DNA of 11,811 bases from Deltaproteobacteria bacterium. GTDB taxonomy: Bacteria; Desulfobacterota; Desulfobulbia; Desulfobulbales; BM004. Location: the NCBI GenBank assembly GCA_019312985.1, contig JAFDCC010000066.1, positions 1 through 11,811 of the forward strand. Direction: 5' to 3'. The notes under the pieces were generated by a model. The model made no database searches. It was given only the letters and a program-made list of their open reading frames with translations, and was not told where the DNA came from. This document shows positions 1 to 6,497 of this stretch, one piece after another; position 1 is the stretch's first letter; the number at the start of each line of letters is the position of its first letter. Both the position numbers and the translations under genes were made by a program.

Positions 1-254
1 CCCATGGGGTGCATGACGTTATAGCCCTGCATCCTCTTGAAGCGGGCAATCACGTCCCCGATGGAGTAGTTGCGCACATGTCCCATATGGATACGGCCGG
101 ACGGGTAGGGAAACATCTCGAGGAGGTAATATTTTTTACGGCGCGAGTCCTCGCTGGCCTTGAAGGTGTTCTCGGCGAGCCAGTGCTTTTGCCACCGGGC
201 CTCTATGGCGGTAAAGTCGTAGCGGCCCTGGTCACTTGCAGTAGGAGAGTTCAT
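1..254 (-). CDS. leuS: Leucyl-tRNA synthetase, N-terminal fragment
   Basis: Only the first 84 codons are present; the gene continues past the left edge. LeuS charges tRNA-Leu with leucine in the cytoplasm and is a class Ia aminoacyl-tRNA synthetase. The translation begins [14 protein letters not shown] and contains the family hallmarks: the W-x3-W segment around residues 21-25, the strand [12 protein letters not shown] at 42-53, and the HIGH-type ATP-binding motif as HMGH at 56-59, followed by [13 protein letters not shown]. The KMSKS motif and editing domain lie outside the window. The ATG at 254-252 is the only sensible start for this N-terminus. No clear Shine-Dalgarno is visible, and the stop of dnaB lies only 16 bases upstream, so translation may be coupled to dnaB. 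Identity is secure; completeness cannot be judged. Confidence 0.96.
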   Translation of the reverse strand, partial: MNSPTASDQGRYDFTAIEARWQKHWLAENTFKASEDSRRKKYYLLEMFPYPSGRIHMGHVRNYSIGDVIARFKRMQGYNVMHPM

Positions 255-270
255 GGTTCAGTTCAGCGAG

Positions 271-1668
271 TTAGTTCGACTCGATATACGGAGTCGGGAT
301 GTCGAGCCGGGAGTAATTTTCAAAGGTGGTGTACTTGTTGATAAAGGTGAGCTCAAGGGTGCCGATGGGACCGTTACGCTGCTTGCCGATGATAAGTTCG
401 GCGATACCGCGCTTGGGGTTGTCTTCACTCTTGTTGTAAACCTCGTCGCGGTATAGAAAGCAGATGACATCTGCATCCTGTTCGATGGCACCTGATTCAC
501 GCAGGTCTGACAGCTGCGGCCGCTTGTTTGGGCGGGACTCCAGGCTCCGGTTCAGCTGGGACAGGGCAACCACCGGCAGATCGAGTTCCTTGGCCATCGC
601 CTTCAATGACCTTGATATTTCACTGATTTCCTGTTCGCGCCGTTCAGCGTTGGACCTGCCCCGCATAAGCTGCAGGTAGTCAACGACAACCATGCCGATG
701 TTGTATTCGGTCTTCATCCGCCTGGACTTGGCGCGCATCTCCAGAACGCTGATGGCCGGCGTATCGTCGATCAGGATCGGTGCCTCGGAGAGAATGCCGG
801 TGGCCCTGGCAAGTTTCGGCCAGTCCGGGTCACGGATGAAGCCGGTGCGCAAATCCTGCGAATCCACCCGGCTCACCGAGCAGAGCAGGCGCAGGCCAAG
901 CTGCTCCTTTGACATTTCCAGGCTGAAAACAGCAACCGGGACCTTGTGGAAAATGGAGGCGTTCTGGACTATATTCATTGCCAGGGCGGTCTTGCCCATG
1001 CTCGGCCGGCCGGCGAGAATGATCAGATCGGACGGCTGAAAGCCGGCGGTCAACTTGTCCAGGTCGTCAAAGCCGGTGGGTACCCCGGTTATCAGCTCCT
1101 TTCTCTCGGCAAGCTTTTCAATCCGCTCGAATGTTTCCGGCATGATCTTGCTGAGCGGCTGGAAATCCTGGTTGCTCTTGGTGCGGGAAATCTCGAAAAT
1201 ATTCTGCTCGGCGTCGTCGACGAGGGTGTCTATATCTCCCTGCTCTTCGTAACAGCGTGAGGCGATGTCCGTACAGGTCTGGATAAGCCGCCGCAGGATC
1301 GATTTTGATCTGATGATCTGGGCATAGTAGATGATATTGGCCGCGACCGGGACAATATCGCCGAGGCTGGAAATATAGGAGGGGCCGCCGACAGACTCCA
1401 GCTGGTCTCGGTCCTTGAGGACGTTGGTTACCGTGATCAGGTCCTGGGGCTCATTTTTCTCAAAAAGGGCGATCATTGCCCGGTAGATGATGCGGTGGGC
1501 GTCGCGGTAAAAATCTTCCGGGGCAACCAGTTCCAGGATCTTTACAAGGGCGCCAGGCTGCAGCAGGACGGAGCCAAGCACACACTGCTCCGCCTCCAGG
1601 TTCTGGGGCGGTAAACGGTGCGGCCCGGCGGATGTTTTCGGCGTTGATGCTGTCCTGTCAGCTTCCAT
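271..1668 (-). CDS. dnaB: Replicative DNA helicase DnaB
   Basis: Hexameric 5'-3' helicase that unwinds DNA at the replication fork and recruits primase. The 465-residue product has the usual family length. The N-terminal DnaB domain spans about residues 20-125, starting with the typical PPQNLEAEQCVLGS. A linker follows, then the RecA-like ATPase from about 190. Walker A is GRPSMGKT (220-227), the catalytic glutamate lies in SLEMS (E251), Walker B is VVVDYLQL (327-334), LSQLNRSLE is at 369-377, and the arginine-finger region KQRNGP is at 429-434. No intein interrupts any of these motifs. The start gives a short, non-conserved leader of about 20 residues; the ribosome-binding site is weak (an AGCAGGG-like stretch close to the ATG). 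It lies 20 bases after rplI and 16 before leuS, so it is probably cotranscribed with the ribosomal protein genes, a common arrangement. Confidence 0.98.
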   Translation of the reverse strand: MEADRTASTPKTSAGPHRLPPQNLEAEQCVLGSVLLQPGALVKILELVAPEDFYRDAHRIIYRAMIALFEKNEPQDLITVTNVLKDRDQLESVGGPSYISSLGDIVPVAANIIYYAQIIRSKSILRRLIQTCTDIASRCYEEQGDIDTLVDDAEQNIFEISRTKSNQDFQPLSKIMPETFERIEKLAERKELITGVPTGFDDLDKLTAGFQPSDLIILAGRPSMGKTALAMNIVQNASIFHKVPVAVFSLEMSKEQLGLRLLCSVSRVDSQDLRTGFIRDPDWPKLARATGILSEAPILIDDTPAISVLEMRAKSRRMKTEYNIGMVVVDYLQLMRGRSNAERREQEISEISRSLKAMAKELDLPVVALSQLNRSLESRPNKRPQLSDLRESGAIEQDADVICFLYRDEVYNKSEDNPKRGIAELIIGKQRNGPIGTLELTFINKYTTFENYSRLDIPTPYIESN

Positions 1669-1688
1669 GGCCCTGCTGCTCGTAATTT

Positions 1689-2144
1689 TTATGCTTCGGC
1701 CTCCAGCGGGGCAACCTGGACAGATATTTCCGAGGTCATCTGGTAGCCTACCTTTACGGGCACCACGAATTCACCGAGAGATTTGATCGGTTCCGTGAGA
1801 AGGATGTTTTTCTTATCAATCGCAACCCCACTTTCCGCCAGTTTGGCCGCAATGTCGGCTGCGGTAACAGAGCCGAACAGCTTCTCTTCCTCGCCGACCC
1901 GGTGCTTTATCGTGATGGCGGTGCCGGATATTTTCTTGGACAGCGCTTCTGCTTCCTGCCGCTGTTTTTCCCGTCTCGCTTCAATGGCCGCCTTTTCCTG
2001 CTGGAGGATGGCGAGATTGCTCCTGTCGGCAATAACGGCTATTTTCTTGGGGATAAGGTAATTGCGGGCATAGCCGGCTTTGACCTTAACGATGTCACCC
2101 TCTTCGCCAAGGGATTCCACAGTTTGTTTCAGTATGAGTTCCAT
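1689..2144 (-). CDS. rplI: 50S ribosomal protein bL9
   Basis: Structural protein of the large subunit with an elongated two-domain shape; it binds 23S rRNA near the L1 stalk. The 151-residue product fits the family (about 148-150). The N-terminal RNA-binding domain is clear: MELILKQTVESLGEEGDIV, then the bL9 signature VKAGYARNYLIPKKIAV at about 21-37. A charged helix (residues about 42-75, EKAAIEARREKQRQEAEA) connects to the C-terminal domain, which includes KLFGSVTAADIA. A good Shine-Dalgarno (GAGGGAG) lies five bases before the ATG. The gene sits between the DUF2232 membrane protein and dnaB in the same direction, as expected for the rpsF-rpsR-rplI-dnaB cluster. Confidence 0.98.
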   Translation of the reverse strand: MELILKQTVESLGEEGDIVKVKAGYARNYLIPKKIAVIADRSNLAILQQEKAAIEARREKQRQEAEALSKKISGTAITIKHRVGEEEKLFGSVTAADIAAKLAESGVAIDKKNILLTEPIKSLGEFVVPVKVGYQMTSEISVQVAPLEAEA

Positions 2145-2219
2145 TTTTCTCCCTCAAAGTTCCATTCAATAATTATTTATCGTAAAGTGCCATAAGCGGT
2201 CCAGCCTTTGCCCCTCCTT

Positions 2220-3206
2220 TCAGGCGGAATTGCTCTGGCCGGGGTCTGGCTGTTCAAGTTTTCTGAAATCCGCCCAGACATCGATCAGGCCCAGAAATGA
2301 CAGTATGATGATGCCATAGGTTTGGATGAAGATCAATCCATAAATCAGGACCCGAAAGAACCGCGGGACCGACCATTTATGGAAAAAGCTTGCCGCAATG
2401 GCCAACCCCTGAAAGAAATAGAGGGTGGCTGAGACAATCAGGCCGTTGAGGCCAATCATGCTCAAGGGCGCCGGCAGCAGGATGAAAAATGTACCGGACA
2501 GCACAGCGAGCCAGACAAGCGGCTGCGGCAGCTGCCACTGCCTGTATTCGGGCCAGGGGGTCAGTCTTCCCTGTCGTTTTCGCAGCAGCAGGTTGCCAAG
2601 CGTCAGGTTCAGCCAGGCAATGCTCAAGAGGCCCGAAACCATAAGGGCAGGAAAAATCTGCGGTATATATGTCCGCAGCTGCGCTACAACCCTTTGGATA
2701 CTTTCCAGAGTTTCAGGGTTGAGTTCAGTTGACTCCTCGTAAAGCATGAGACCGCCTGCCAGGCCCCGGTCAATTTCAGCCAGCAGGGACGTGTACGGGT
2801 TCTCCTGCATTATCATGGCCAGGCCCGACCAGTAGAGCACCCAGCAAAGCAGCAGGACGATAAATCCGATAAATCCGGTGCTGACCGGCGGCTTTCTCCT
2901 GAAAAAACCATGCGAGAAGGCAATCCCGAGGGGAACTAGGGTCAGCGAAAACAGCAGCATCGGTAAAGAACCGAAGAGGAGCGCGACACCGGCTGCTAGC
3001 AGAATCCCGTTTCGTAACAGGAGCGCCCCCTTCCTTCTGCCGAAGGAGACCTGGTAATAAAAGACCGGCAGGGGAATAAGGCTTGCCAGCCAGCCGCTCT
3101 TCTGCGGAAAGAGTGCCGGAAGAAGCAGCATAAGGGCCAGGAGGGCCGTGGCCGTATAGAAAGTATCCCCGCCCCTGTCTCTGGCCTGGAAAAATGGAAA
3201 CGACAC
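2220..3206 (-). CDS. DUF2232-type polytopic inner-membrane protein
   Basis: A 328-residue hydrophobic protein with about eight or nine predicted membrane segments by eye: roughly 18-34, 36-52, 63-80, 84-100, 111-131, 183-206, 228-248, 250-274 and 284-310. A hydrophilic stretch (about 134-180, including EESTELNPETLESIQ) separates two halves, and the C-terminus is short and polar. Composition, length and position between rpsR and rplI match the DUF2232 (YybS-like) family often found inside this ribosomal operon; no reaction or substrate is established that I can cite. The chosen start is GTG at 3206-3204, 14 bases after the rpsR stop; an out-of-frame TTG at 3208 is not used. No clear ribosome-binding site is visible, so translational coupling to rpsR is plausible. 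Family assignment rests on topology and context rather than on a catalytic motif. Confidence 0.8.
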   Translation of the reverse strand: MSFPFFQARDRGGDTFYTATALLALMLLLPALFPQKSGWLASLIPLPVFYYQVSFGRRKGALLLRNGILLAAGVALLFGSLPMLLFSLTLVPLGIAFSHGFFRRKPPVSTGFIGFIVLLLCWVLYWSGLAMIMQENPYTSLLAEIDRGLAGGLMLYEESTELNPETLESIQRVVAQLRTYIPQIFPALMVSGLLSIAWLNLTLGNLLLRKRQGRLTPWPEYRQWQLPQPLVWLAVLSGTFFILLPAPLSMIGLNGLIVSATLYFFQGLAIAASFFHKWSVPRFFRVLIYGLIFIQTYGIIILSFLGLIDVWADFRKLEQPDPGQSNSA

Positions 3207-3220
3207 AACTGTAAACCGGG

Positions 3221-3460
3221 TTACAGGTGAGTCGGTCCGGAATAAGGCATCAGGGCTATTTGCCTGGCTTTCTTGATCGCATCGGTCAGCTTCCGCTGGT
3301 GCCGGGCACAGTTGCCATAAATGCGGCGGGGGATAATCTTGCCCCTTTCGGTCACGAAATTCCGCAGGGTCCGTACTTCCTTGTAGTCTATCACCAGGCT
3401 CTTGTCAGCGCAGAAACGACATACCTTCTGGCGGGGGAAAATTCTCTTTTTGGGTGCCAT
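3221..3460 (-). CDS. rpsR: 30S ribosomal protein bS18 (zinc-binding form)
   Basis: Small-subunit protein that pairs with bS6 on the platform of the 30S subunit. With the start chosen here the product is 79 residues, close to the usual length. The reading frame is open further upstream (to an ATG at 3487), but a strong GGAGGAG five bases before the ATG at 3460 and the typical N-terminus [12 protein letters not shown] decide for this start. The core [19 protein letters not shown] is standard bS18. It keeps a CxxC pair (VCRFC) and a later CxxH (GNCARH), the ligand pattern of the zinc-binding bS18 form, as opposed to paralogues that have lost the cysteines. It follows rpsF by 72 bases and precedes the DUF2232 gene by 14. 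Confidence 0.97.
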   Translation of the reverse strand: MAPKKRIFPRQKVCRFCADKSLVIDYKEVRTLRNFVTERGKIIPRRIYGNCARHQRKLTDAIKKARQIALMPYSGPTHL

Positions 3461-3465
3461 TGCAG

Positions 3466-3472
3466 CTCCTCC
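3466..3472 (-). promoter_or_regulatory. Ribosome-binding site fixing the rpsR start
   Basis: GGAGGAG on the minus strand, five bases before the ATG at 3460. It lies inside the longer open frame that begins at 3487 and is the reason to prefer the shorter bS18 product. Confidence 0.85.
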
Positions 3473-3532
3473 AGGTTTTTTCATCAATTCAGGTGAACGT
3501 GTAAAGGTGGACAGGGTAAAGGAGCCGGGGTA

Positions 3533-3967
3533 TCAGTCCGCCTCTGCTTCGGCGTTGCCTGCCTTTTTTTCTTCCTCTGTTTCCGGTTTTTCTTCCTGCT
3601 CTTCCTGTCCTTCCTGTTCCTCGGCAACGGGTTCCGGTTCCGCCTGGGCAAGTTCTTCCTTTACCGCTTCCGGATTGCAGAAATCCGCAAGTTTGACTGT
3701 CAGGTACTTGAGAACACGGTCATCAATTCTGAAAATACGTTCGACTTCCGCAACGGCAGCCGGTAAGCCGGCATAATCAACATAAACGAAATATCCCTGG
3801 CTTTCCTTGTTGATCTGGTAAGCAAGTTTTTTCAGGCCCCAGTCGTTGACCCTGAAAATTGTGCCGCCATCAGCTTCAATGATGGAACTGGTCTTGGTGG
3901 TGATTGCCGTGATTTCATCTTCGGCAACATTCGCTCGAACAATAAAGATAGTTTCGTATCTTCGCAT
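3533..3967 (-). CDS. rpsF: 30S ribosomal protein bS6
   Basis: Small-subunit platform protein that binds bS18 and the central domain of 16S rRNA. The 144-residue product starts with the classic MRRYETIFIVRANV; the ferredoxin-like fold spans about residues 1-96, with GGTIFRVNDWGLKKLAY and the RIDDRVLKYLTVK segment near 80-92. From about residue 103 the protein becomes a long acidic, low-complexity tail dominated by Glu, Gln, Pro and Ala and ending EAEAD. Tails rich in glutamate are known on bS6 of other proteobacteria; this one is somewhat longer than in E. coli. A strong GAGGAGGA ribosome-binding site precedes the ATG. It heads the ribosomal part of the operon, 103 bases after the MazG-type gene, and an imperfect hairpin sits in its leader. 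Confidence 0.97.
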   Translation of the reverse strand: MRRYETIFIVRANVAEDEITAITTKTSSIIEADGGTIFRVNDWGLKKLAYQINKESQGYFVYVDYAGLPAAVAEVERIFRIDDRVLKYLTVKLADFCNPEAVKEELAQAEPEPVAEEQEGQEEQEEKPETEEEKKAGNAEAEAD

Positions 3968-3971
3968 CTGA

Positions 3972-3979
3972 TCCTCCTC
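3972..3979 (-). promoter_or_regulatory. Ribosome-binding site of rpsF
   Basis: GAGGAGGA on the minus strand, ending four bases before the ATG at 3967. It is one of the strongest ribosome-binding sites in the window, fitting a highly expressed ribosomal protein. Confidence 0.8.
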
Positions 3980-3996
3980 GTGGACTAGAAGTGGCC

Positions 3997-4026
3997 CTCG
4001 CTATCTATTTCGCTGCAGAGAGCGAG
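3997..4026 (-). promoter_or_regulatory. Imperfect hairpin in the rpsF leader
   Basis: On the minus strand CTCGCT pairs with AGCGAG, followed inward by one mismatch and a three-base TCT/AGA stem, with a loop of about ten bases. It lies some 30 bases before the rpsF ATG and ends 17 bases before the GAGGAGGA site. In many bacteria the bS6-bS18 complex represses its own mRNA by binding a leader stem with a bulged CCG. I do not see that exact bulge here, so a role as autoregulatory element is only a possibility; it is not followed by a T-tract and is not an intrinsic terminator. Confidence 0.35.
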
Positions 4027-4070
4027 AAGGTTATGGGGTAAGTCTTCCGTTGGAAAACGAAACAGGTCTT

Positions 4071-4511
4071 TTACTTGATGTCAGGTGAATTGTCAATTTT
4101 TTTTGGCACCCTGCAGCCGGTTTTTTCCCTGTCCTTGATCTGGAGCCATTTTTCCCGGAGTTCGGCTTCTGAACCGGTTCTTTCACCGGTAAAGACATGG
4201 GGATGCCGGCGCACCATCTTGGCACTGATGGCGTCAATGGCATCCTCGATGGTGAAATAACCTTCCTCGGCATGGATCCGGGCCAGCAGAACTATGATAT
4301 AGAGCAGGTCCCCTGACTCCTCCATGACATGCTGGTGATTGCCGGAGTCGATTGCCTCGAGGAGTTCCTGCGTCTCTTCAAGAAGATACCGTTTCAGTGA
4401 TTCGGCGGTTTGTTTCCTGTCCCAGGGACAGCCCTTGCGGGAACGCAGCTGCCTGACAAGAGCAACAAGGTGGGCAAATTTTTCCCCGGCAGCTGTCGTG
4501 GTTTTATTCAT
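4071..4511 (-). CDS. mazG: MazG-family nucleoside triphosphate pyrophosphohydrolase
   Basis: Predicted to cleave nucleoside triphosphates to the monophosphate and pyrophosphate, acting as a housecleaning or alarmone-modulating enzyme. The 146-residue product has one MazG domain: CPWDRKQTAESLKRYLLEE (28-46), a strong family signature, then the metal-binding pattern E45-E46-x2-E49, and EESGDLLY (64-71) supplying the second acidic pair E65/D68. The conserved RRHPHVF lies at 101-107, followed by W122 in EKWLQIK and a short polar tail. E. coli MazG has two such domains in about 263 residues; this is the single-domain form. The start at 4511 has only a weak ribosome-binding site. It is the first minus-strand gene of the left arm and may be cotranscribed with rpsF, 103 bases downstream. 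Whether it is a canonical MazG or a specialised relative cannot be told from sequence. Confidence 0.9.
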   Translation of the reverse strand: MNKTTTAAGEKFAHLVALVRQLRSRKGCPWDRKQTAESLKRYLLEETQELLEAIDSGNHQHVMEESGDLLYIIVLLARIHAEEGYFTIEDAIDAISAKMVRRHPHVFTGERTGSEAELREKWLQIKDREKTGCRVPKKIDNSPDIK

Positions 4512-4904
4512 TTCCGGATACAGAAAGAGATTTATATTGATACGTTCGACAATTATCGCTTGAGGATGGCGCCATTTAAAAAAAAAGTCAAATCGTTATG
4601 TTTTTTATGTTGTAATAACAAAGAACTGTGTTTATAGTTGCTCGCGAAAAATTCCGGTAACCTAACCAACTTGTCACCTCTGCTTGATTTCACCGGTTTG
4701 GTTCCCCTGGTACTGGCTGCCGGGGAATTGATCGGGAAGAACCTGAACTCTCCATGCTGTTTTTCGCTTTTTTCAAAGCCGGAGCCGGGATGAACCCCGC
4801 AGACCTGAGCAGGCAGGCCCGTAGCTGGACCATACAGTTATTATTAAATGATATGATGAGTTGCTGACAAGAGTTCTTTGGCCCCGTGCCCGAGGAGTGT
4901 ATGC
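4512..4904. other. Divergent intergenic region between mazG and the AP2-like gene
   Basis: About 390 bases without a convincing gene; it must hold the promoters for both directions. What can be seen: a perfect ten-base palindrome ATGGCGCCAT at 4566-4575 followed by a run of nine A (4578-4586), about 55 bases upstream of the mazG start; an AT-rich stretch 4590-4640; an inverted repeat TTCCCC/GGGGAA at 4702-4727 with a 14-base spacer; and an AT-rich segment 4838-4858 with TATGAT (4852-4857) about 50 bases before the AP2-like start, lacking a good -35 partner. A minus-strand frame stays open for about 80 codons here but has no credible start or family resemblance. None of the promoter-like pieces is strong enough to call on its own. 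Confidence 0.5.
4892..4897 (+). promoter_or_regulatory. Ribosome-binding site deciding the AP2-like gene start
   Basis: GAGGAG seven bases before the ATG at 4905. The frame is open further upstream to a TTG at 4878, but this site supports the ATG. Confidence 0.75.
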
Positions 4905-5339
4905 ATGAAGAAAAATGATAAAATCCTGCTGGAGAAACATAAGGACATTGCCCGTATCGACCAGGACATCAAGCGGACACACGGCTGGTATGTCCGGGTT
5001 CGTTTCAGGGGAAAGACCTATTCCAAGTTTTTTTCAGACAGGAAATGCGGCGGCAGGTACTCAAGTCTTCTTGCCGCCCTGGCCTGGCGTGACAAAACCG
5101 AATCAGAACTCGGCAAGCAGCGAACCGATAAGCATATCGTAACAATGAGCAACTCGAAAACCGGCGTTGTCGGTGTCCGCCATAATGTAAAGCTGAACAG
5201 GTACGAGGTGAGCTGGGTCACCGCTTCCGGGAAACAGGGAAAAACATCTGTTTCCATTAAAAAACACGGAAAAACCAAGGCATTTGACATGGCGTGCCGG
5301 ATTCGAAGGGAAAAAGAAGGGGAACGGTTGTCAGAGTGA
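4905..5339 (+). CDS. Small basic protein with two AP2-like DNA-binding repeats
   Basis: A 144-residue, lysine- and arginine-rich protein. The C-terminal half (about 83-138) has the look of an AP2/ERF-type domain: NSKTGVVGVRHNVKLNRYEV, i.e. a GVxGV-type first strand, strands with WVTASGKQGKTSVSI, then a helix with AFDMACRIRREKE. The N-terminal half (about 20-68) seems to repeat the plan more loosely: THGWYVRVRFRGKTYSKFFS, then a helix SSLLAALAWRDKTESEL. Such domains in bacteria and phages bind DNA, alone or attached to HNH endonucleases; no nuclease motif is present here, so a DNA-binding protein or regulator is the inference. The ATG at 4905 follows a GAGGAG site. It stands alone between two housekeeping operons that diverge from it, which fits a mobile or lineage-specific insertion, but no repeats or transposase flank it. 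Confidence 0.7.
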   Translation: MKKNDKILLEKHKDIARIDQDIKRTHGWYVRVRFRGKTYSKFFSDRKCGGRYSSLLAALAWRDKTESELGKQRTDKHIVTMSNSKTGVVGVRHNVKLNRYEVSWVTASGKQGKTSVSIKKHGKTKAFDMACRIRREKEGERLSE

Positions 5340-5366
5340 TTTACCGGTCCAGCGGTCAGATTGGAC

Positions 5367-5395
5367 TTGACAAATATTACGCTTCTGTTATTAAT
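5367..5395 (+). promoter_or_regulatory. Candidate sigma-70 promoter for the rplU-rpmA-obg arm
   Basis: A perfect -35 TTGACA at 5367-5372 is followed after 16-17 bases by TATTAA/ATTAAT (5389-5395), which matches the -10 consensus at four of six positions. It lies about 130 bases before the rplU start in the gap after the AP2-like gene. A second, weaker -10-like TACAAT sits at 5425-5430. Inferred from consensus only. Confidence 0.45.
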
Positions 5396-5400
5396 TCCTG

Positions 5401-5418
5401 TTTCCGAGTTTACGGAAA
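5401..5418. repeat. Short inverted repeat in the rplU leader
   Basis: TTTCCG (5401-5406) and CGGAAA (5413-5418) form a perfect six-base inverted repeat with a six-base spacer, directly downstream of the candidate promoter. It could be a small operator or leader hairpin, or chance; there is no T-tract after it on either strand. Confidence 0.3.
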
Positions 5419-5527
5419 AAACGGTACAATCTTGGCCGTAATTTGGCTGGACAGGAATGAATCCGCCAATAATCTCACATGGATAAAGAAACGATAACGT
5501 CACAGGACGATTATCCAGGATAACATC

Positions 5528-6085
5528 ATGAAAGAATATGATAAAATGACGGTAAAAGAGCTGGTGGAGGAGTTGACCAGCCTTGGTGTGTCTTTCAATA
5601 AAAAAGCATTGAAGGCCGAGCTTCTCGAGCTTCTTCTCGCGGAAACTGCGGGGAAGAGTGAACCGGCGGCAGAGGCGTCATCTGCTGCAGAAACAGCGCC
5701 GGCTGCTGAAAGCCCCGCAGAAAAAAAGCAGAGCGGCAAAAAGGCTGCCACCCGGATGGTTTCGGCAGACAGCGGCTATGCCATCATCCGTACCGGGGGG
5801 AAACAGTACCAGGTATCAACGGGGACCCTGATCCGGGTTGAGAAGATAGCCGGCAATGTAGGCGATACGGTGGAACTGAAAGATGTTCTTGCCGTTTCCG
5901 ACGGCAGCACCCTCAACATCGGCAAACCGGCAGTTGCGGGGGCGGTTGTCGCAGCACGCATCGTTGAGCAGGGCAAAGCAAAAAAGGTCCTGGTTTTCAA
6001 GAAGAAGCGGCGTAAAGGCTATCGCGTCAAGCGTGGCCACCGTCAAATGTACACCGCCCTGGAGATATCCGGTATCTCCGTTTGA
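5528..6085 (+). CDS. rplU: 50S ribosomal protein bL21 with N-terminal SAP/Rho-N-like extension
   Basis: bL21 binds 23S rRNA in the large subunit. The bL21 domain is residues about 83-185, the full usual length (E. coli has 103 residues), with GYAIIRTGGKQYQV at its start and the signature RKGYRVKRGHRQMYT at 162-176. Ahead of it are about 80 extra residues: a helical module at 7-40 (MTVKELVEELTSLGVSFNKK and a second helix ALKAELLELLLAE) resembling SAP, HeH or Rho N-terminal nucleic-acid-binding motifs, then a low-complexity Ala/Glu/Ser/Pro/Lys linker (41-80). The start at 5528 is supported by AGGA seven bases upstream; the internal ATGs at codons 7 and 77 lack ribosome-binding sites, so the extension appears to be translated. 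It leads the right-hand operon, 35 bases before rpmA. Confidence 0.93.
   Translation: MKEYDKMTVKELVEELTSLGVSFNKKALKAELLELLLAETAGKSEPAAEASSAAETAPAAESPAEKKQSGKKAATRMVSADSGYAIIRTGGKQYQVSTGTLIRVEKIAGNVGDTVELKDVLAVSDGSTLNIGKPAVAGAVVAARIVEQGKAKKVLVFKKKRRKGYRVKRGHRQMYTALEISGISV
6061..6079. repeat. Perfect inverted repeat over the rplU stop region
   Basis: GGAGATA (6061-6067) and TATCTCC (6073-6079) are exact reverse complements with a five-base spacer, ending just before the rplU TGA. The bases encode the last residues EISGIS, so the symmetry may simply follow from the Ile-Ser-Gly-Ile-Ser repeat; an mRNA hairpin affecting rplU-rpmA expression is possible. Confidence 0.4.
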
Positions 6086-6120
6086 ACCCCTACCATCTTA
6101 TACTATTCTGAGGTTTTATC

Positions 6121-6381
6121 ATGGCACATAAAAAGGCAGGCGGAAGCACGAGAAACGGAAGGGACAGCATCGGCCAGCGCCGCGGCGTCAAGCGGTTTGG
6201 CGGCCAGGTTGTCAAGGCGGGAAATATACTGGTACGCCAACTCGGCACCAAGATACACCCGGGCACCAATGTCGGCCTCGGTCGTGACTACACTCTTTAT
6301 GCCAAGGTTGACGGCGTTGTTACCTACGAAGATTTCGGCCGCAACCGTAAAAGAGTAAGCGTTTATCCCGACGAGTCCTGA
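6121..6381 (+). CDS. rpmA: 50S ribosomal protein bL27
   Basis: Large-subunit protein whose N-terminal arm reaches the peptidyl-transferase centre. The 86-residue product matches the family length. It begins directly [16 protein letters not shown], without the cleavable leader seen in Firmicutes, and continues with the signature [20 protein letters not shown] and [23 protein letters not shown] site lies seven bases before the ATG. It follows rplU by 35 bases and precedes obg by 168, the standard rplU-rpmA-obg order. Confidence 0.98.
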   Translation: MAHKKAGGSTRNGRDSIGQRRGVKRFGGQVVKAGNILVRQLGTKIHPGTNVGLGRDYTLYAKVDGVVTYEDFGRNRKRVSVYPDES

Positions 6382-6497
6382 TCCCCGGTTCTGCCCGGCG
6401 GCTGGATTTCGTTCACCGGGCTCCCCGTGTTCCCTCCACAGTCCCATCAGAAAAAGAGCGGCATTATACACGCCGCAGGTGGACCGTTCTTCATGAA

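Noticed and set aside
3461..3487. Longer N-terminus of rpsR starting at 3487
   Set aside because: The added residues contain the GGAGGAG ribosome-binding site of the shorter, family-typical start.
4702..4727. Inverted repeat TTCCCC/GGGGAA as terminator or operator
   Set aside because: Only six base pairs with a 14-base spacer and no T-tract; likely chance.
4560..4840. Minus-strand frame open for about 80 codons in the mazG upstream region
   Set aside because: No credible start codon or ribosome-binding site, composition unlike the neighbours, and no resemblance to a known protein.
5294..5497. Small plus-strand frame overlapping the end of the AP2-like gene
   Set aside because: GTG start inside the AP2-like gene without a ribosome-binding site; the region downstream looks like promoter and leader DNA for rplU.
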